In this document: positions 33,293-42,830 of the stretch, piece by piece
How positions within the stretch are numbered: position 1 is the stretch's first letter
How the letters are laid out: each line of letters begins with the position of its first letter
From: Halalkalicoccus jeotgali B3
GTDB taxonomy: Archaea; Halobacteriota; Halobacteria; Halobacteriales; Halalkalicoccaceae
DNA: 64,000 bases
Assembly: GCF_000196895.1 (NCBI RefSeq)
Contig: NC_014297.1
Coordinates: forward strand, 1,937,345 to 2,001,344
Reading direction: 5' to 3'
Notes under the pieces: generated by a model
What the model saw: the letters and a program-made list of their open reading frames with translations, nothing else
Told to the model about the DNA's origin: nothing
Database searches by the model: none
Made by a program: the position numbers and the translations under genes

Positions 33293-34741
33293 TTACGGCC
33301 CGAGGCCTGACTCACGAACGACCCCCTCGATGGTTACCCGGAGCTTTCGGCTTCCTGCCAGGAGGACGGCCCCGTAGACGAGTGCTCCGGCGGCGACGAC
33401 GGCAAGCAGGTGATACCATCGCTGAATCGGGACGACCTCCCGAAGGAGCAGTACGACGAGGACCATCACCGCCGCGGCACCGACCTGTTCGAGGAGGGTC
33501 CTCGGCAGGAGGGTGACCTCCGGGAGGATCCGACGGACGTACGCCGCGGAGACACCGTACCGGATCGACTCGGCGATCACGGTCGCGACGACGACCCCGA
33601 TCCCGCCGAATTCGAGCGTGAGGACGATCCCGAGGACGACGTTCACTCCGAGCGCCAGCATCGAAAGGACGGTGTTGACGTCGGGTCGGTCGACGGCGTC
33701 GATCGTCCGCGAGAGCGGTCCCCGCTGGGTCGTGAGCAGTTGGTAGACGGCGAGTCCGACCACGAACGCGGCTGCGGGTGCGTACTCGGGCCCGTACAGC
33801 GTGACGACCAGCGGTTCGGACAGCACGAAAGCGCCGAAGACCATTGGAACAGCAAGCACACTCGAAAACGAGAGCGTGTTCGAGACGTCCTCGGCAAAGG
33901 GCTCGTTTCGACTGTGTTTGTTGCTCACACGGGCCATCAGCCCGCTTGCGGCGCTCATCATGACGAACGCCGCGGGGAGGGTGAGTTTGAACGCGACCTC
34001 GTAATAGCCGGCGACGGCAGGCGCCAGAAGAAAACCCAACAACAGGACGTCGAAGCGGTCGTAGGCCTGCCCGAGAAACGAGTTCGGAATGCTGTATCTG
34101 GCGTACGACCACAGACTCTGGAGGGTATCCCGAGAGGGAACTCTCGGTCGACAGTCGATGAATCGCCAGAGGACCGGGACCGCGAGCAACGTCGCGATCG
34201 CCAGCCCGTAGGCCATTCCGGCCGCCCCGAACCCCAGAAGGACGAACGCCAACTGAAGTGGGAAGGTGAGTGCCGACCGGAAGGCGTCGATCCAAGTCGC
34301 TGCACCGATGAGCCCGCGGGCCTGAACCACCTGCTCGGTCGGTTCGTACAGCGTGACTGCGACCAACAACACCGCGAACATGACCGGCGCCTCCGGCAGG
34401 CCCGTGTAACCGACCAGCCAGTTCGATCCGATCAGGAGGCCGATCCCCGAGAGGCCGACCCAGACGACGGTGAACGCGAGTTGGCCCCCGAGGATCTCGT
34501 CGCCGTCGGTCGTGGCCTCGGAATAGCGTTTTTTCGTCGCCGACCCCCATCCGGAGACGGCCCGGTCAACGAGTTTGACGAGCGAGAACAGGAGGTAGTA
34601 CCCCCCAAAGCCTGTCGGGCCCAGAACGCGGGCGAAGACGATCGTTCCGACGAATCCGATGGCCGCCATCGTGAACTTCGCGAGCGTCGCCTTCACCGTT
34701 TCACCGCCGAGGCTGACGCTCGAGGCGTCGGTCCCGGTCAT
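33293..34741 (-). CDS. Polysaccharide flippase (Wzx/MATE-like)
   Basis: A 482-aa protein with about 12-14 hydrophobic helices, of the polysaccharide-biosynthesis flippase superfamily: ATLAKFTMAAIGFVGTIVFARVLGPTGFGGYYLLFSL is the typical first-helix pair with the ARxLGPxxFG motif. It probably moves a lipid-linked glycan across the membrane before AglB acts. It overlaps the next gene upstream by 4 bases (start ATG 34741). Substrate is unknown. Confidence 0.87.
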   Translation of the reverse strand: MTGTDASSVSLGGETVKATLAKFTMAAIGFVGTIVFARVLGPTGFGGYYLLFSLVKLVDRAVSGWGSATKKRYSEATTDGDEILGGQLAFTVVWVGLSGIGLLIGSNWLVGYTGLPEAPVMFAVLLVAVTLYEPTEQVVQARGLIGAATWIDAFRSALTFPLQLAFVLLGFGAAGMAYGLAIATLLAVPVLWRFIDCRPRVPSRDTLQSLWSYARYSIPNSFLGQAYDRFDVLLLGFLLAPAVAGYYEVAFKLTLPAAFVMMSAASGLMARVSNKHSRNEPFAEDVSNTLSFSSVLAVPMVFGAFVLSEPLVVTLYGPEYAPAAAFVVGLAVYQLLTTQRGPLSRTIDAVDRPDVNTVLSMLALGVNVVLGIVLTLEFGGIGVVVATVIAESIRYGVSAAYVRRILPEVTLLPRTLLEQVGAAAVMVLVVLLLREVVPIQRWYHLLAVVAAGALVYGAVLLAGSRKLRVTIEGVVRESGLGP

Positions 34742-35643
34742 TCGAGATAGCCCAGCTCCCGCAGTCGCTCCGTCGGCATGTCGATACCCTCGCGCTCGAT
34801 CCGCGCGTCGGTAGCCCGCGCCTCGATCCACTCGCGGACGTCGTAGACCGATTCGGGGTGATCGCCGGCCGTCGTGCTCGCGTAGGCTCGCCAGGAGTGA
34901 CCCGCGGGGTCTTCGTCCTCGTCGCCCGGGTAGAAAGCCGTGCGCATCCCGTGATCGCTCAGGACCAGCAGGTCGTCGTCCGCGCCGAGAGCCGTTTCGA
35001 TCCCCTTGACGAACTCCCCGACGCGCTCGTAGACACGCCGGAGGGCCGCCTCGTCGTCGGCGTAGGCGTGGCCCGCAGCGTCGAGCGTGTGGACGTGGAC
35101 GCCAGCTAGCGAGACCGGGTGGTTGAGCATCTCGCGAGCCCAGGCGAACTGCCCGGCACAGAGTCCGAACAGGTCGCGCTCGAACTCGTGGCGGGCCATC
35201 CCCTCCGAGGCCGCGTTCATCAGGTCCCAGGCGCGCTGGAGGTCGGTTCCGTCGTGCACGCCCGGCCAGTTGTGGACGACGGCGCCCTCGCGGTCGAACA
35301 CCGAGTCGGCGTCGGTCTCCCCGATCCGTTCGCGCTCGCCCGTATGCCGGCGAATGAGCCCACCGAGTGTCCCGCGAGTGGATTCACTGAACCGCCCGCT
35401 GACCCGCGAGAGCATCGACAAGACGGGGTTCTCCCACTCGCTGGTTCCCGGTCCGGTGACACCGTGGTCCTCGGGCGGGAGGCCGGTCGCGACGGTCGCC
35501 CAGACCTCGGGGGTGTAGGGGGTGTCCTGCGTGTGTGCGAACGTCTCCATCTGGCCCTCGGAGCCCAACCGGACGGCATCGACGTCGAAGTACTCGACCA
35601 GCCCGTAATCGAGCGCGTCGAGCGCGAGGACGACGAGCGTCAT
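34738..35643 (-). CDS. Alkaline-phosphatase-superfamily protein 1
   Basis: A 301-aa protein: LVVLALDALDYGLVEYF (metal Asp), YTPEVWATVATGLPPEDHG (Thr/Ser nucleophile region), HTLDAAGHAY and VLSDHGM. This is the core of type I phosphodiesterases and phosphotransferases. No Cys/Ser-x-Pro-x-Arg sulfatase signature is seen. It ends LRELGYLE, a tail shared with its neighbours. It could transfer or remove phosphate, sulfate or a similar group on the glycan. It overlaps both adjacent genes by 4 bases. Confidence 0.78.
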   Translation of the reverse strand: MTLVVLALDALDYGLVEYFDVDAVRLGSEGQMETFAHTQDTPYTPEVWATVATGLPPEDHGVTGPGTSEWENPVLSMLSRVSGRFSESTRGTLGGLIRRHTGERERIGETDADSVFDREGAVVHNWPGVHDGTDLQRAWDLMNAASEGMARHEFERDLFGLCAGQFAWAREMLNHPVSLAGVHVHTLDAAGHAYADDEAALRRVYERVGEFVKGIETALGADDDLLVLSDHGMRTAFYPGDEDEDPAGHSWRAYASTTAGDHPESVYDVREWIEARATDARIEREGIDMPTERLRELGYLE

Positions 35644-36740
35644 GCGTATCCTAGGTCCTCCAGGTCTTCCAAGAGCGCGTCCTCCTTGACGACGTACCCG
35701 GGATCGAACCGGTCGAGGGCGCGTTCCAACTCAGGATCGTTCGTCGATTCGCCATCGGTCAGTCGACACGTCTCGTCGGACGTGGCGATGCGTTCGACGT
35801 TCATCGCGGCCTTCCGGTCGCCGTAGGCCGCGAAAGCGACCTCCCGGTCGAGCGTTCCCAGCCCGTGGTCCTCACCACGGAGGACCGTTGGGACGTCGAT
35901 CAACGAGACGACCTCACCGAGTTCGGGCGCGTTTCGCGTCCCGAACGGAACCCGGAGGAGTTCGGGGCGCATCTCGCCGGGATGCCCCCACAGGCCACCT
36001 TCGCCGAGCAGTTCCCCGTGGTCCGCACAGAAGACGACCCGGGTATCGTCGGGAATCGCCTCCCAGAGTGTCTCAAGGGTGTGGTCGAGTTCCCGGACCT
36101 CCCGCTCGTAGAGTTCGCAGACGAGCTCCTCGTCAGCCTTCGAACCGCGCCCCGCGAGAACGCGCCGAGTCATCCGCTGGGCTGCCTCCCGGCTCACGGG
36201 CGCGTCGTCGGGGTCGTACGGGTGGTGTGGTTCCATGAAGTGGAGCCAGCCGAACCACTCCTCGTGGGGCGCGGTTTCGGTCAGGAACTCCTCGATTACG
36301 TCCTCGGCCGGCCGGAACGATTTCTCGACCTCGCCGACGAGGCCCTTGAGTTGCTGGTAGCGATCCCATCCCCATCTCGCGATCTCGTAGGGGAGCGTCC
36401 CTCTCGTAAGGTGGATCGCACCCTTGTCCTTGAGCGTCTCGCCGTCGCCTTTGGGTGATGTGAACGAGTCGAACCCCGCGTCGTAGCCATAGGACGCCGA
36501 GAGCAGGTGGTTGGTCGTGATCCCGACGCTATAGTTCTCAAATGTATTGGCGACCGACTCGCCCTCGAGGCCTGTGCCCGTGGCGTACTCCCCACCGACG
36601 ATGGCGGGAAAGCTCCCCATCGTCGCGGTGCAGGTCGCAAACGCCCGGTCGTGGGTTCGGTCGAGAAACGCCCGCGTCGCGGGCATCCGCTCGAAGTAGT
36701 CGTTCCGGAGGGAGTCGACGGTGAGCAACAGGGTGTTCAT
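35640..36740 (-). CDS. Alkaline-phosphatase-superfamily protein 2 (sulfatase-like)
   Basis: A 366-aa sulfatase-like protein: LLLTVDSLRNDYF (metal Asp), TATMGSFPAIVGGEYATG (nucleophile region, without Cys-x-Pro-x-Arg), FGWLHFMEPHHPY and VFCADHGELLGEGG. It ends EDLGYA. Lack of the formylglycine motif makes classical sulfatase activity unlikely; a phospho- or sulfotransferase, or LTA-synthase-like enzyme, is an alternative. ATG at 36740 is the first codon consistent with the fold. Confidence 0.78.
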   Translation of the reverse strand: MNTLLLTVDSLRNDYFERMPATRAFLDRTHDRAFATCTATMGSFPAIVGGEYATGTGLEGESVANTFENYSVGITTNHLLSASYGYDAGFDSFTSPKGDGETLKDKGAIHLTRGTLPYEIARWGWDRYQQLKGLVGEVEKSFRPAEDVIEEFLTETAPHEEWFGWLHFMEPHHPYDPDDAPVSREAAQRMTRRVLAGRGSKADEELVCELYEREVRELDHTLETLWEAIPDDTRVVFCADHGELLGEGGLWGHPGEMRPELLRVPFGTRNAPELGEVVSLIDVPTVLRGEDHGLGTLDREVAFAAYGDRKAAMNVERIATSDETCRLTDGESTNDPELERALDRFDPGYVVKEDALLEDLEDLGYA

Positions 36741-36792
36741 GGGTGGTCCCCCTCGGAAACGGTCGTTCGAAACTCGGTTTGGATGAGTGCGT

Positions 36793-37719
36793 TCATAGGT
36801 ATCCCAAGTCATCTAGGCGGTTTCGAACGTCGATATCCGCCGTTCGGTCGGCCTTGATCGTCGGTTCGTACTCCCCCGTGTCGTGGGCTTCAGCATGGAC
36901 CCACGGCACGCGTTTGAGAAGCGGAACGAGGGTGTCCCGTGGATGCGCATAGAGGCCGTACTCTCCGAAGAGTTCGCCATGGTCGGCCGTGATAACGACG
37001 GTCTCTGCATCGAGGTTCTCCAAAAGTACGTTTTCGATGTTCTCAAGTACGATTTCGAGATTCTCACGATACCACCGGCGGACCTCGGATTCCTCGATCT
37101 CCCCGCGCTTGAGCTTATCGAACGACGTATCGCCCGGGTTGCCCACGTCGTGAGGGTCGATCCCGTCACCAGTCACCGGATTTCCGAGGTAGGGCTGGTG
37201 GGGCTGCATATAGTGGACGACCATCCGGTCCGGTTTCGTCTCGCGCATGACCCGTATCGCTCGGTCGGTAAGGATCTCCGGACGCATCGTCCCGACCTCA
37301 TCGTCCCACTCGTACTTCCACACCTCGTCAAGCAGGAGGAAGTCCTTCTCGTCGAGTTTCTCCTCGGAGAAGGCGTTGCCCGTAACGTAGGCGGTCCGGG
37401 TCATCTCCTCGCCGTATTGCTCGGGATCGAAGTTCTTCTCCAGCCACTCGGGCGAGGCGCTTCCTACTGAATAGGTCGATCCACCGCGTACGAGCGACGG
37501 GTAGTCGTCCAGTACCGTCTCCATGACGTCGGCCCGGCAGGCGTCAAGGACGACGAGAACGTCCCAGTCTTCCTCGTATATCGGCGTCCCGTAGTTCCAG
37601 ATCCGGCCGAGTCGCCTGTGGAACCCGACGTAGAGTTCGCGGATCGATTCCCGTACACCAGCGATCCCTCGCTCGTCGACTCGTTGAATCGTCTCCTCTC
37701 TCCAGTCAGCGAATGTCAT
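36793..37719 (-). CDS. Alkaline-phosphatase-superfamily protein 3
   Basis: A 308-aa protein: DVLVVLDACRADVMETV (metal Asp), STYSVGSASPEWLEKNF (likely nucleophile region), MVVHYMQPHQPYLG and VVITADHGELFGEYG. It ends RLDDLGYL. The residue order fits the superfamily, with no sulfatase signature. An N-terminal helix-rich extension of about 50 residues precedes the domain. The start overlaps the end of the GT4 gene upstream by 4 bases; 52 bases separate it from protein 2. Confidence 0.78.
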   Translation of the reverse strand: MTFADWREETIQRVDERGIAGVRESIRELYVGFHRRLGRIWNYGTPIYEEDWDVLVVLDACRADVMETVLDDYPSLVRGGSTYSVGSASPEWLEKNFDPEQYGEEMTRTAYVTGNAFSEEKLDEKDFLLLDEVWKYEWDDEVGTMRPEILTDRAIRVMRETKPDRMVVHYMQPHQPYLGNPVTGDGIDPHDVGNPGDTSFDKLKRGEIEESEVRRWYRENLEIVLENIENVLLENLDAETVVITADHGELFGEYGLYAHPRDTLVPLLKRVPWVHAEAHDTGEYEPTIKADRTADIDVRNRLDDLGYL

Positions 37720-38870
37720 TGTTCAGCACCATCCTGTGTCGATTCGACGACGTCTCGGAGTGCCGTCTCGAAGTTCTCGTAGCTGTACTTCGCTCCCGCG
37801 CGTTGGATCTCGCGGGAATCGAAGTCCCTGGAATCGAACGCCCGAACCGTCTCCCGGAGAGATCCGACCGTCGACTCGAACCGCTCGCCAGTCACTCCGG
37901 GCTCGACCTGATACGCCGTAAACCCCTCGTTCACGCCCAGCAGGGGTTTACCCGCCATCATGGCTTCGGCCCCCACGAGCCCGAAGTCCTCCTGCTTGGG
38001 CGCGTAGACGACCGCCGTACAGCGCGCGACCAGCGACTCGATGTCCTCGACGTAGCCCCTCACCTCGATGTTGTCGTGACCCTCGGCGATGCGCTCGATC
38101 GCCTCGCGCTGCTGGCCGTCGCCCGCGATCACGAGCCGTTCGTCGAGTCCCGTGAAGGCCTCGGCGATCAGGTCGATCCGCTTTTCGGGGGCCAGACGCG
38201 ACCACGTGAGGAAGTAGCCCTCATCGCCCTCGTTGCGCCAGTCGCCGGTCACCGGCGGATACACCACTGTGGCGTCCTCGTCGTAGTACCGCCGGATGCG
38301 ATCCCGGACCAGTTCGCTGTTGGCGACGAACCGGTCGACGTAGTCGTTGGCCTCCTTATCGAGCGCGCGCCACAGTTTGGCATACCCTTTCACGAGCGCC
38401 TCGACGCCGGGGCGGCGAAACGACGCCAACCGGTCCCGGTAGAGGTCATACAACCATCGTGGCGGGCTGTGGGGGTAGTGGACGATCCGCTGGTCGACGT
38501 CCGGAACGTAGTACTTCGAGAGCGGGGCACTCTCGAGGATCACGTCGTACTCGCCCAGTTCCGGATGGGCGTCGGTCATGTCCAGCGCGACGTTGAGCGT
38601 TTCCAGGGGGTTCATGCCCTCGTTTTTCCATTCCAGGAACGGTCGCCACGGCAGGGTGGTGTACTTCGACTGGCGAAACGGGATCACGGTGACGTCCTCG
38701 GGGATCGCCGTCCCCGCTGCGACGTAGGTCGTATATATCGGGGCATCGAGGACGCGGGCGGCCTCGATCGCGAAGGCCTCTCCACCGCCGATCCCCGGAA
38801 ACCGGTCGTGGAGGATCGCTACCCGGGGCGAACCGGGGGTCCTGTGCGTGCCCTCGTCTCGCTCAGTCAT
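37716..38870 (-). CDS. GT4-family glycosyltransferase
   Basis: A 384-aa GT-B enzyme. N-lobe VAILHDRFPGIGGGEAFAIEAARVL holds the Gly-rich acceptor loop; C-lobe FLTWSRLAPEKRIDLIAEAF, then EDFGLVGAEAMMAGKPLLGVNEG with the E-x7-E region. A cytoplasmic transferase building the N-glycan from a nucleotide sugar is likely. ATG at 38870 overlaps the upstream GT2 gene by 8 bases; the longer in-frame extension is a Ser/Arg shadow. Confidence 0.88.
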   Translation of the reverse strand: MTERDEGTHRTPGSPRVAILHDRFPGIGGGEAFAIEAARVLDAPIYTTYVAAGTAIPEDVTVIPFRQSKYTTLPWRPFLEWKNEGMNPLETLNVALDMTDAHPELGEYDVILESAPLSKYYVPDVDQRIVHYPHSPPRWLYDLYRDRLASFRRPGVEALVKGYAKLWRALDKEANDYVDRFVANSELVRDRIRRYYDEDATVVYPPVTGDWRNEGDEGYFLTWSRLAPEKRIDLIAEAFTGLDERLVIAGDGQQREAIERIAEGHDNIEVRGYVEDIESLVARCTAVVYAPKQEDFGLVGAEAMMAGKPLLGVNEGFTAYQVEPGVTGERFESTVGSLRETVRAFDSRDFDSREIQRAGAKYSYENFETALRDVVESTQDGAEQ

Positions 38871-40014
38871 CGTAGACCTCCCTGAGTTCGAGGTCGACCT
38901 CCCACGTCCCGTCGCCCTCACCACCGAGGAGCCGGAGGCCCGCCCGGAACAGCGACACCTGCGTGTCGAAGACCGCGTAGAGCGGTTGGAGCGGGCCGAG
39001 CGCGTCCCGCGAGCCAAGCAGCACCGTCAGGAGGCCGCCGGCGAGGACGACAAGTCCCGGCAGGAGGCCGGCCAGCAGGCCGCCGACGAGGAGCAGACCA
39101 CAGAGCGAAACGACGAGCCACGGCGAGACGACCATGAACCACCAGTTGAACGGCAAGACCGCCCGGCCGTAGGCGCCGTAGCCCCCGAGCATGTCCCGCT
39201 GGCGCCACAGCAGGCGCACCAACCCCATCGCGCGGCGGTCCTTCTGCTTGCGGCGCTTGGCGAATCCCGAGTGGGCGGCCTCCTTGTACTCGATTGCGGG
39301 GTCGAACACGGCCCGCTTGCCGCCCTTTCTGATCTTGAGTGCGAGTTCGGAGTCGTCGGCGATCGAGTCCTCGTCGATCGGGACGATGGCCTCGCGCTCG
39401 AACGCACAAAATGGCCCGTGGAAGATCAGCGTCGAGTCGAGGTGCGATTCGAGCGTCTGGACGAGCGCCTGGACGTCCCGGTAGCCCCGCTCGACGCCGC
39501 TGCCGCCAAGTACCTCGGCGTTGCGGCCGGTGACGGCCCCGACCGCCGGATCCGCGAGGTTCGCCGCCGCTTCGCGCAGCGCGTTCCCGTCGATCCGGGA
39601 GTCACAGTCGGTCTTGACGACCATCTCGCCGCTCGCCGCGGCGTACGCCTCGTTCAGCGCGGGCGCAAGCCCCCGGCGCTCGTCCTCGCAGATCAGCGTG
39701 AGCGTCGGCGCCTGCAGGTCGCGAAAGAACGCCTCGACGAGTTCGGGGGTGCGGTCGTCGCTCGAATCGACGACGACGACCTCGACCTTTTCGAGGGGGT
39801 ACTCGAGGGCAACGATCTCTTCGAGCTTGCTCTCGACGATCCGCTGTTCGTTGTAGGTGGGAAGAACGACGCTGACGGTGGGCTCTGCGGGGCGCTTCGT
39901 GGCCGGCGAGCCGTGTGGGCGTTTCAGCGCGTAGGCCCCGAGGTAGGCGAGATACGGCAGCCCGGTCAGCGAGAGCAGTCCCACGGCGCCGGCGAGATAC
40001 CCCCGTCGTCTCAT
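38863..40014 (-). CDS. Membrane GT2-family glycosyltransferase
   Basis: A 383-aa protein: N-terminal helix (about 8-27), GT2 catalytic domain VSVVLPTYNEQRIVESKLEEI, VVVDSSDDRTPELVEA, KTDCDSRIDGNAL and DDSELALKIRKGGKR, then a C-terminal membrane region (about 300-350). It resembles hyaluronan-synthase-like and AglD/E-like enzymes that use a nucleotide sugar at the membrane. It is the first gene of the leftward operon, divergent from aglB. A GATAAGTCAGTTATG element lies about 36-50 bases upstream. Confidence 0.85.
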   Translation of the reverse strand: MRRRGYLAGAVGLLSLTGLPYLAYLGAYALKRPHGSPATKRPAEPTVSVVLPTYNEQRIVESKLEEIVALEYPLEKVEVVVVDSSDDRTPELVEAFFRDLQAPTLTLICEDERRGLAPALNEAYAAASGEMVVKTDCDSRIDGNALREAAANLADPAVGAVTGRNAEVLGGSGVERGYRDVQALVQTLESHLDSTLIFHGPFCAFEREAIVPIDEDSIADDSELALKIRKGGKRAVFDPAIEYKEAAHSGFAKRRKQKDRRAMGLVRLLWRQRDMLGGYGAYGRAVLPFNWWFMVVSPWLVVSLCGLLLVGGLLAGLLPGLVVLAGGLLTVLLGSRDALGPLQPLYAVFDTQVSLFRAGLRLLGGEGDGTWEVDLELREVYDD

Positions 40015-40089
40015 GGCCCCTTCATCGCACTCACCTATCGAGCGCGGCGATAAGTCAGTTATGTTCGGACTCCGACAGTGGGAACACAA

Positions 40090-40096
40090 GGTTTAT
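40090..40096 (+). promoter_or_regulatory. aglB TATA box
   Basis: GGTTTATGC at about 40089-40097 is a TATA-like box 27-33 bases before ATG 40123, so aglB is probably leaderless. It supports 40123 over the upstream in-frame ATG. Confidence 0.55.
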
Positions 40097-40122
40097 GCGC
40101 GCGTTGGGCGCTCCGTAGCACG

Positions 40123-42792
40123 ATGGGAGAGCGCACGGAGCGGGTCCACGAGAACTCCGACGCGAGCGTGGCGATCGACGGACTGCGACGGTGGTATCAC
40201 GTCCCCGTGCTGTGCGCTCTCGTGGCGTTCATGCTGTGGGTTCGGGTACGGGCCTACGGGACGTTTACGGGTCGCGGGATCGCCTTCAGCGCGGTCGACC
40301 CGTGGTATCACTGGCGGACGGTCGTCTACTCGGTCGAGAACTGGCCCTCGGCGCTGTCGTACGACGTCTGGACGGGCTACCCCTCTGGTGCGTCCGTCGG
40401 CCAGTTCGGCACGCTGTTCGACCAGCTCATCGCCACCGCCGCGCTGGTCGTCGGCCTGGGCGATCCATCGCAGGCGACGATCTACCGGGTGGCGTTGCTC
40501 TCGGTGCCGGTGATGGCCGCGCTGGTCGCGCTCCCGACCTACGCGATGGGCGCGCGGGTGGGCGGGCGTCTCGGCGGGCTTCTCGGGGTGGCGTTGCTCG
40601 CGCTGTTCCCGGGGACGTTCCTGCGGCGCAGCACCGTCGGCACGCTCGATCACCACGTCGCGGAGGCGTTGTTCATGGCGATCGCCGTTTTCGCGATGAT
40701 GGCCGCGCTCCGGGTTGCCGAACGCGAGCGCCCGGTCTACGAACAGTTCGTCGATCGCGATCTCGCGGGGCTCAAGCGGCCGCTGGCCTACGGCGTGCTC
40801 GCGGGCGTCGCGCTCGCGCTATACGTCTGGACGTGGCCCCCCGGCGTCATCCTCATCGGGATCTTCGGCGTCTTCTTTGCGATCTCGCTGAGCGTCGATT
40901 ACTGGCGGGGCGTGAGTCCGGACCACGCCGCGTTCGTCGGTGCCCTCGCGCTCGCGGTCGCGGGGGTCCTCACGGCGGCGGTCATCGATCAGTGGTCGGC
41001 AAGCGCGACGACGTTCGGCTACCTCCAGCCGGTGTTGGCCTTCGGGGTCGCCGCGGGCTGTCTGTTCATGGCGTGGCTCGCACGGTTCTGGGACGCCCGG
41101 GGCTTTCCGCGGGCGGGCTATCCGCTCGCGGTCCTCGGGCTGATCGCGCTTCTCACGGCGATTACGGCCCTCGTCCTCCCCGACCTGTTCGGGACGATCG
41201 CAAGCAACGTCCGCCAGCGCCTCCTGTTCGGCCAGACGAACACGACCCTGACCATCGTGGAGGCCCAGCCCCCCGAGAACCCCCTCGGGAAGGCCTTCTC
41301 GGAGTACCGGTTCGCCTTCTACACCGGCGCGGTGGGGCTGGTATCGTTGCTCGCCCGACCGCTGTTCGGCCGGCGCTATCGTTCGGAGTACCTGCTGGTT
41401 GCGGTCTGGGCGCTGTTCGTGACGAGCATGGCCTTCACGCAGATCCGTTTCAACTACTACCTCGCGGTCGCGGTGGCCGTCTGTAACGCGGCGCTGATCG
41501 GGACGCTCGTCGACTGGGGCACCACCGAGGCCGACCGCAGAGCCGGTGGTCTCCAGACCTACCAGACCCTAATCGTCGCGGCGGTGGCGCTGCTGGTGTT
41601 CGTTCCCCTCGTGGTCCCCGCAGTGGGCGCGACGGCCGTCGGCGTCGGTGCGAGCGCGGCTCCGAGCGACGATGCGCTCACGTGGGCGGGATCGAACCAG
41701 TGGCTCGCGAACAACACCCCCGAGGAGGGGCGCTACGGCGGCGCCGAGGGCTCGCTCGACTACTACGGTGCCTACGAGCGCCCTGCCGAGGGCGACTTCG
41801 CGTATCCCGAGGGCAGCTACGGGGTGCTGTCGTGGTGGGACTACGGCCACCTGATCACCGTCCAAGGCGAGCGGATCCCGCATGCCAATCCGTTCCAGCA
41901 GAACGCCCGCAGCGCGGCGGCGTTCCTGCTTGCGGACTCCGAAGAACGCGCCGAGGCGGTCGCGGGGGCGATCCCCGCCGCCCCCGACGGGCGACTCGAC
42001 GACCGCTCGACGGCGGAGCTCGAAACGATCGCCGACGGATCCGACGGCGACGGTGCGGGGATCCGCTACGTGATGATCGACGACGAGATGGCCGGCGGGA
42101 AGTTCTCGGCGATCGCGACGTGGGCCGGACCGGGCTACGGCTCGTATCTCGAACCGGTGACGATCCAAGCCGAGAACGAAACGGCGACCGTCCAGCGCCT
42201 CGGTGGGAGTTACGACGAGACGGTCCTCTCGCGACTGTACTACGCCGATGCGGCCGAGATGGAACACTACCGGTTGGTCCACGAAAGCCCCGAGACCACC
42301 CAGTTCGTGAGCGCGGCCTACCGGGTCGATGACGGCCGATGGCAACCGCTCGTCGTGAACCAGGAGTACACCCCCTCCCTGCAGTTCCGGATGGCTCGCC
42401 TCCAGCAAAACCCCGCCGTCGACGTGCAGCTCTACGACCAGCGTGAAAGTCACGCTGTCAAGACCTACGAGCGCGTCGAGGGCGCGACGCTCACGGGCGA
42501 GGCCCAGCCGGGCGAGACCGTCACCGCCGAGGTCGAACTCACCGCCCAGTCCTCGGATCGAACGTTCACTTACACACAGGAGACGACCGCTTCCGAGGAC
42601 GGCACCTTCTCGATGACGGTGCCGTACGCGACCACCGACGGTCCCGGACCCGAGGCGGGCTACACCGACAGTAGCGTGGTCGCCGAGGGCGAGTACGAGG
42701 TCACCGCCGGCGGGAACGCGACGAGCGTTCCGGTGCCCGAGGAGGCGATCTACGGTGGCGAGACGGTCGCGGTCGGTGCCGGCGAGGAGTGA
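40123..42792 (+). CDS. aglB: Oligosaccharyltransferase AglB (STT3 family)
   Basis: An 889-aa STT3-type oligosaccharyltransferase, which moves the lipid-linked glycan onto Asn of N-x-S/T sequons in surface proteins. About 13 membrane helices occupy residues 25-480, with the acidic first outer loop (FSAVDPWYHWRTV). The signature WWDYG is at 571-575 in the outer soluble domain. A C-terminal beta-rich domain follows, as in haloarchaeal AglB. It starts the rightward unit with DUF368, opposite the glycan-assembly operon. Confidence 0.95.
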   Translation: MGERTERVHENSDASVAIDGLRRWYHVPVLCALVAFMLWVRVRAYGTFTGRGIAFSAVDPWYHWRTVVYSVENWPSALSYDVWTGYPSGASVGQFGTLFDQLIATAALVVGLGDPSQATIYRVALLSVPVMAALVALPTYAMGARVGGRLGGLLGVALLALFPGTFLRRSTVGTLDHHVAEALFMAIAVFAMMAALRVAERERPVYEQFVDRDLAGLKRPLAYGVLAGVALALYVWTWPPGVILIGIFGVFFAISLSVDYWRGVSPDHAAFVGALALAVAGVLTAAVIDQWSASATTFGYLQPVLAFGVAAGCLFMAWLARFWDARGFPRAGYPLAVLGLIALLTAITALVLPDLFGTIASNVRQRLLFGQTNTTLTIVEAQPPENPLGKAFSEYRFAFYTGAVGLVSLLARPLFGRRYRSEYLLVAVWALFVTSMAFTQIRFNYYLAVAVAVCNAALIGTLVDWGTTEADRRAGGLQTYQTLIVAAVALLVFVPLVVPAVGATAVGVGASAAPSDDALTWAGSNQWLANNTPEEGRYGGAEGSLDYYGAYERPAEGDFAYPEGSYGVLSWWDYGHLITVQGERIPHANPFQQNARSAAAFLLADSEERAEAVAGAIPAAPDGRLDDRSTAELETIADGSDGDGAGIRYVMIDDEMAGGKFSAIATWAGPGYGSYLEPVTIQAENETATVQRLGGSYDETVLSRLYYADAAEMEHYRLVHESPETTQFVSAAYRVDDGRWQPLVVNQEYTPSLQFRMARLQQNPAVDVQLYDQRESHAVKTYERVEGATLTGEAQPGETVTAEVELTAQSSDRTFTYTQETTASEDGTFSMTVPYATTDGPGPEAGYTDSSVVAEGEYEVTAGGNATSVPVPEEAIYGGETVAVGAGEE

Positions 42793-42830
42793 TCGGTGCG
42801 GTTTTGGCCCCCGACGGGGAACGGACGACA

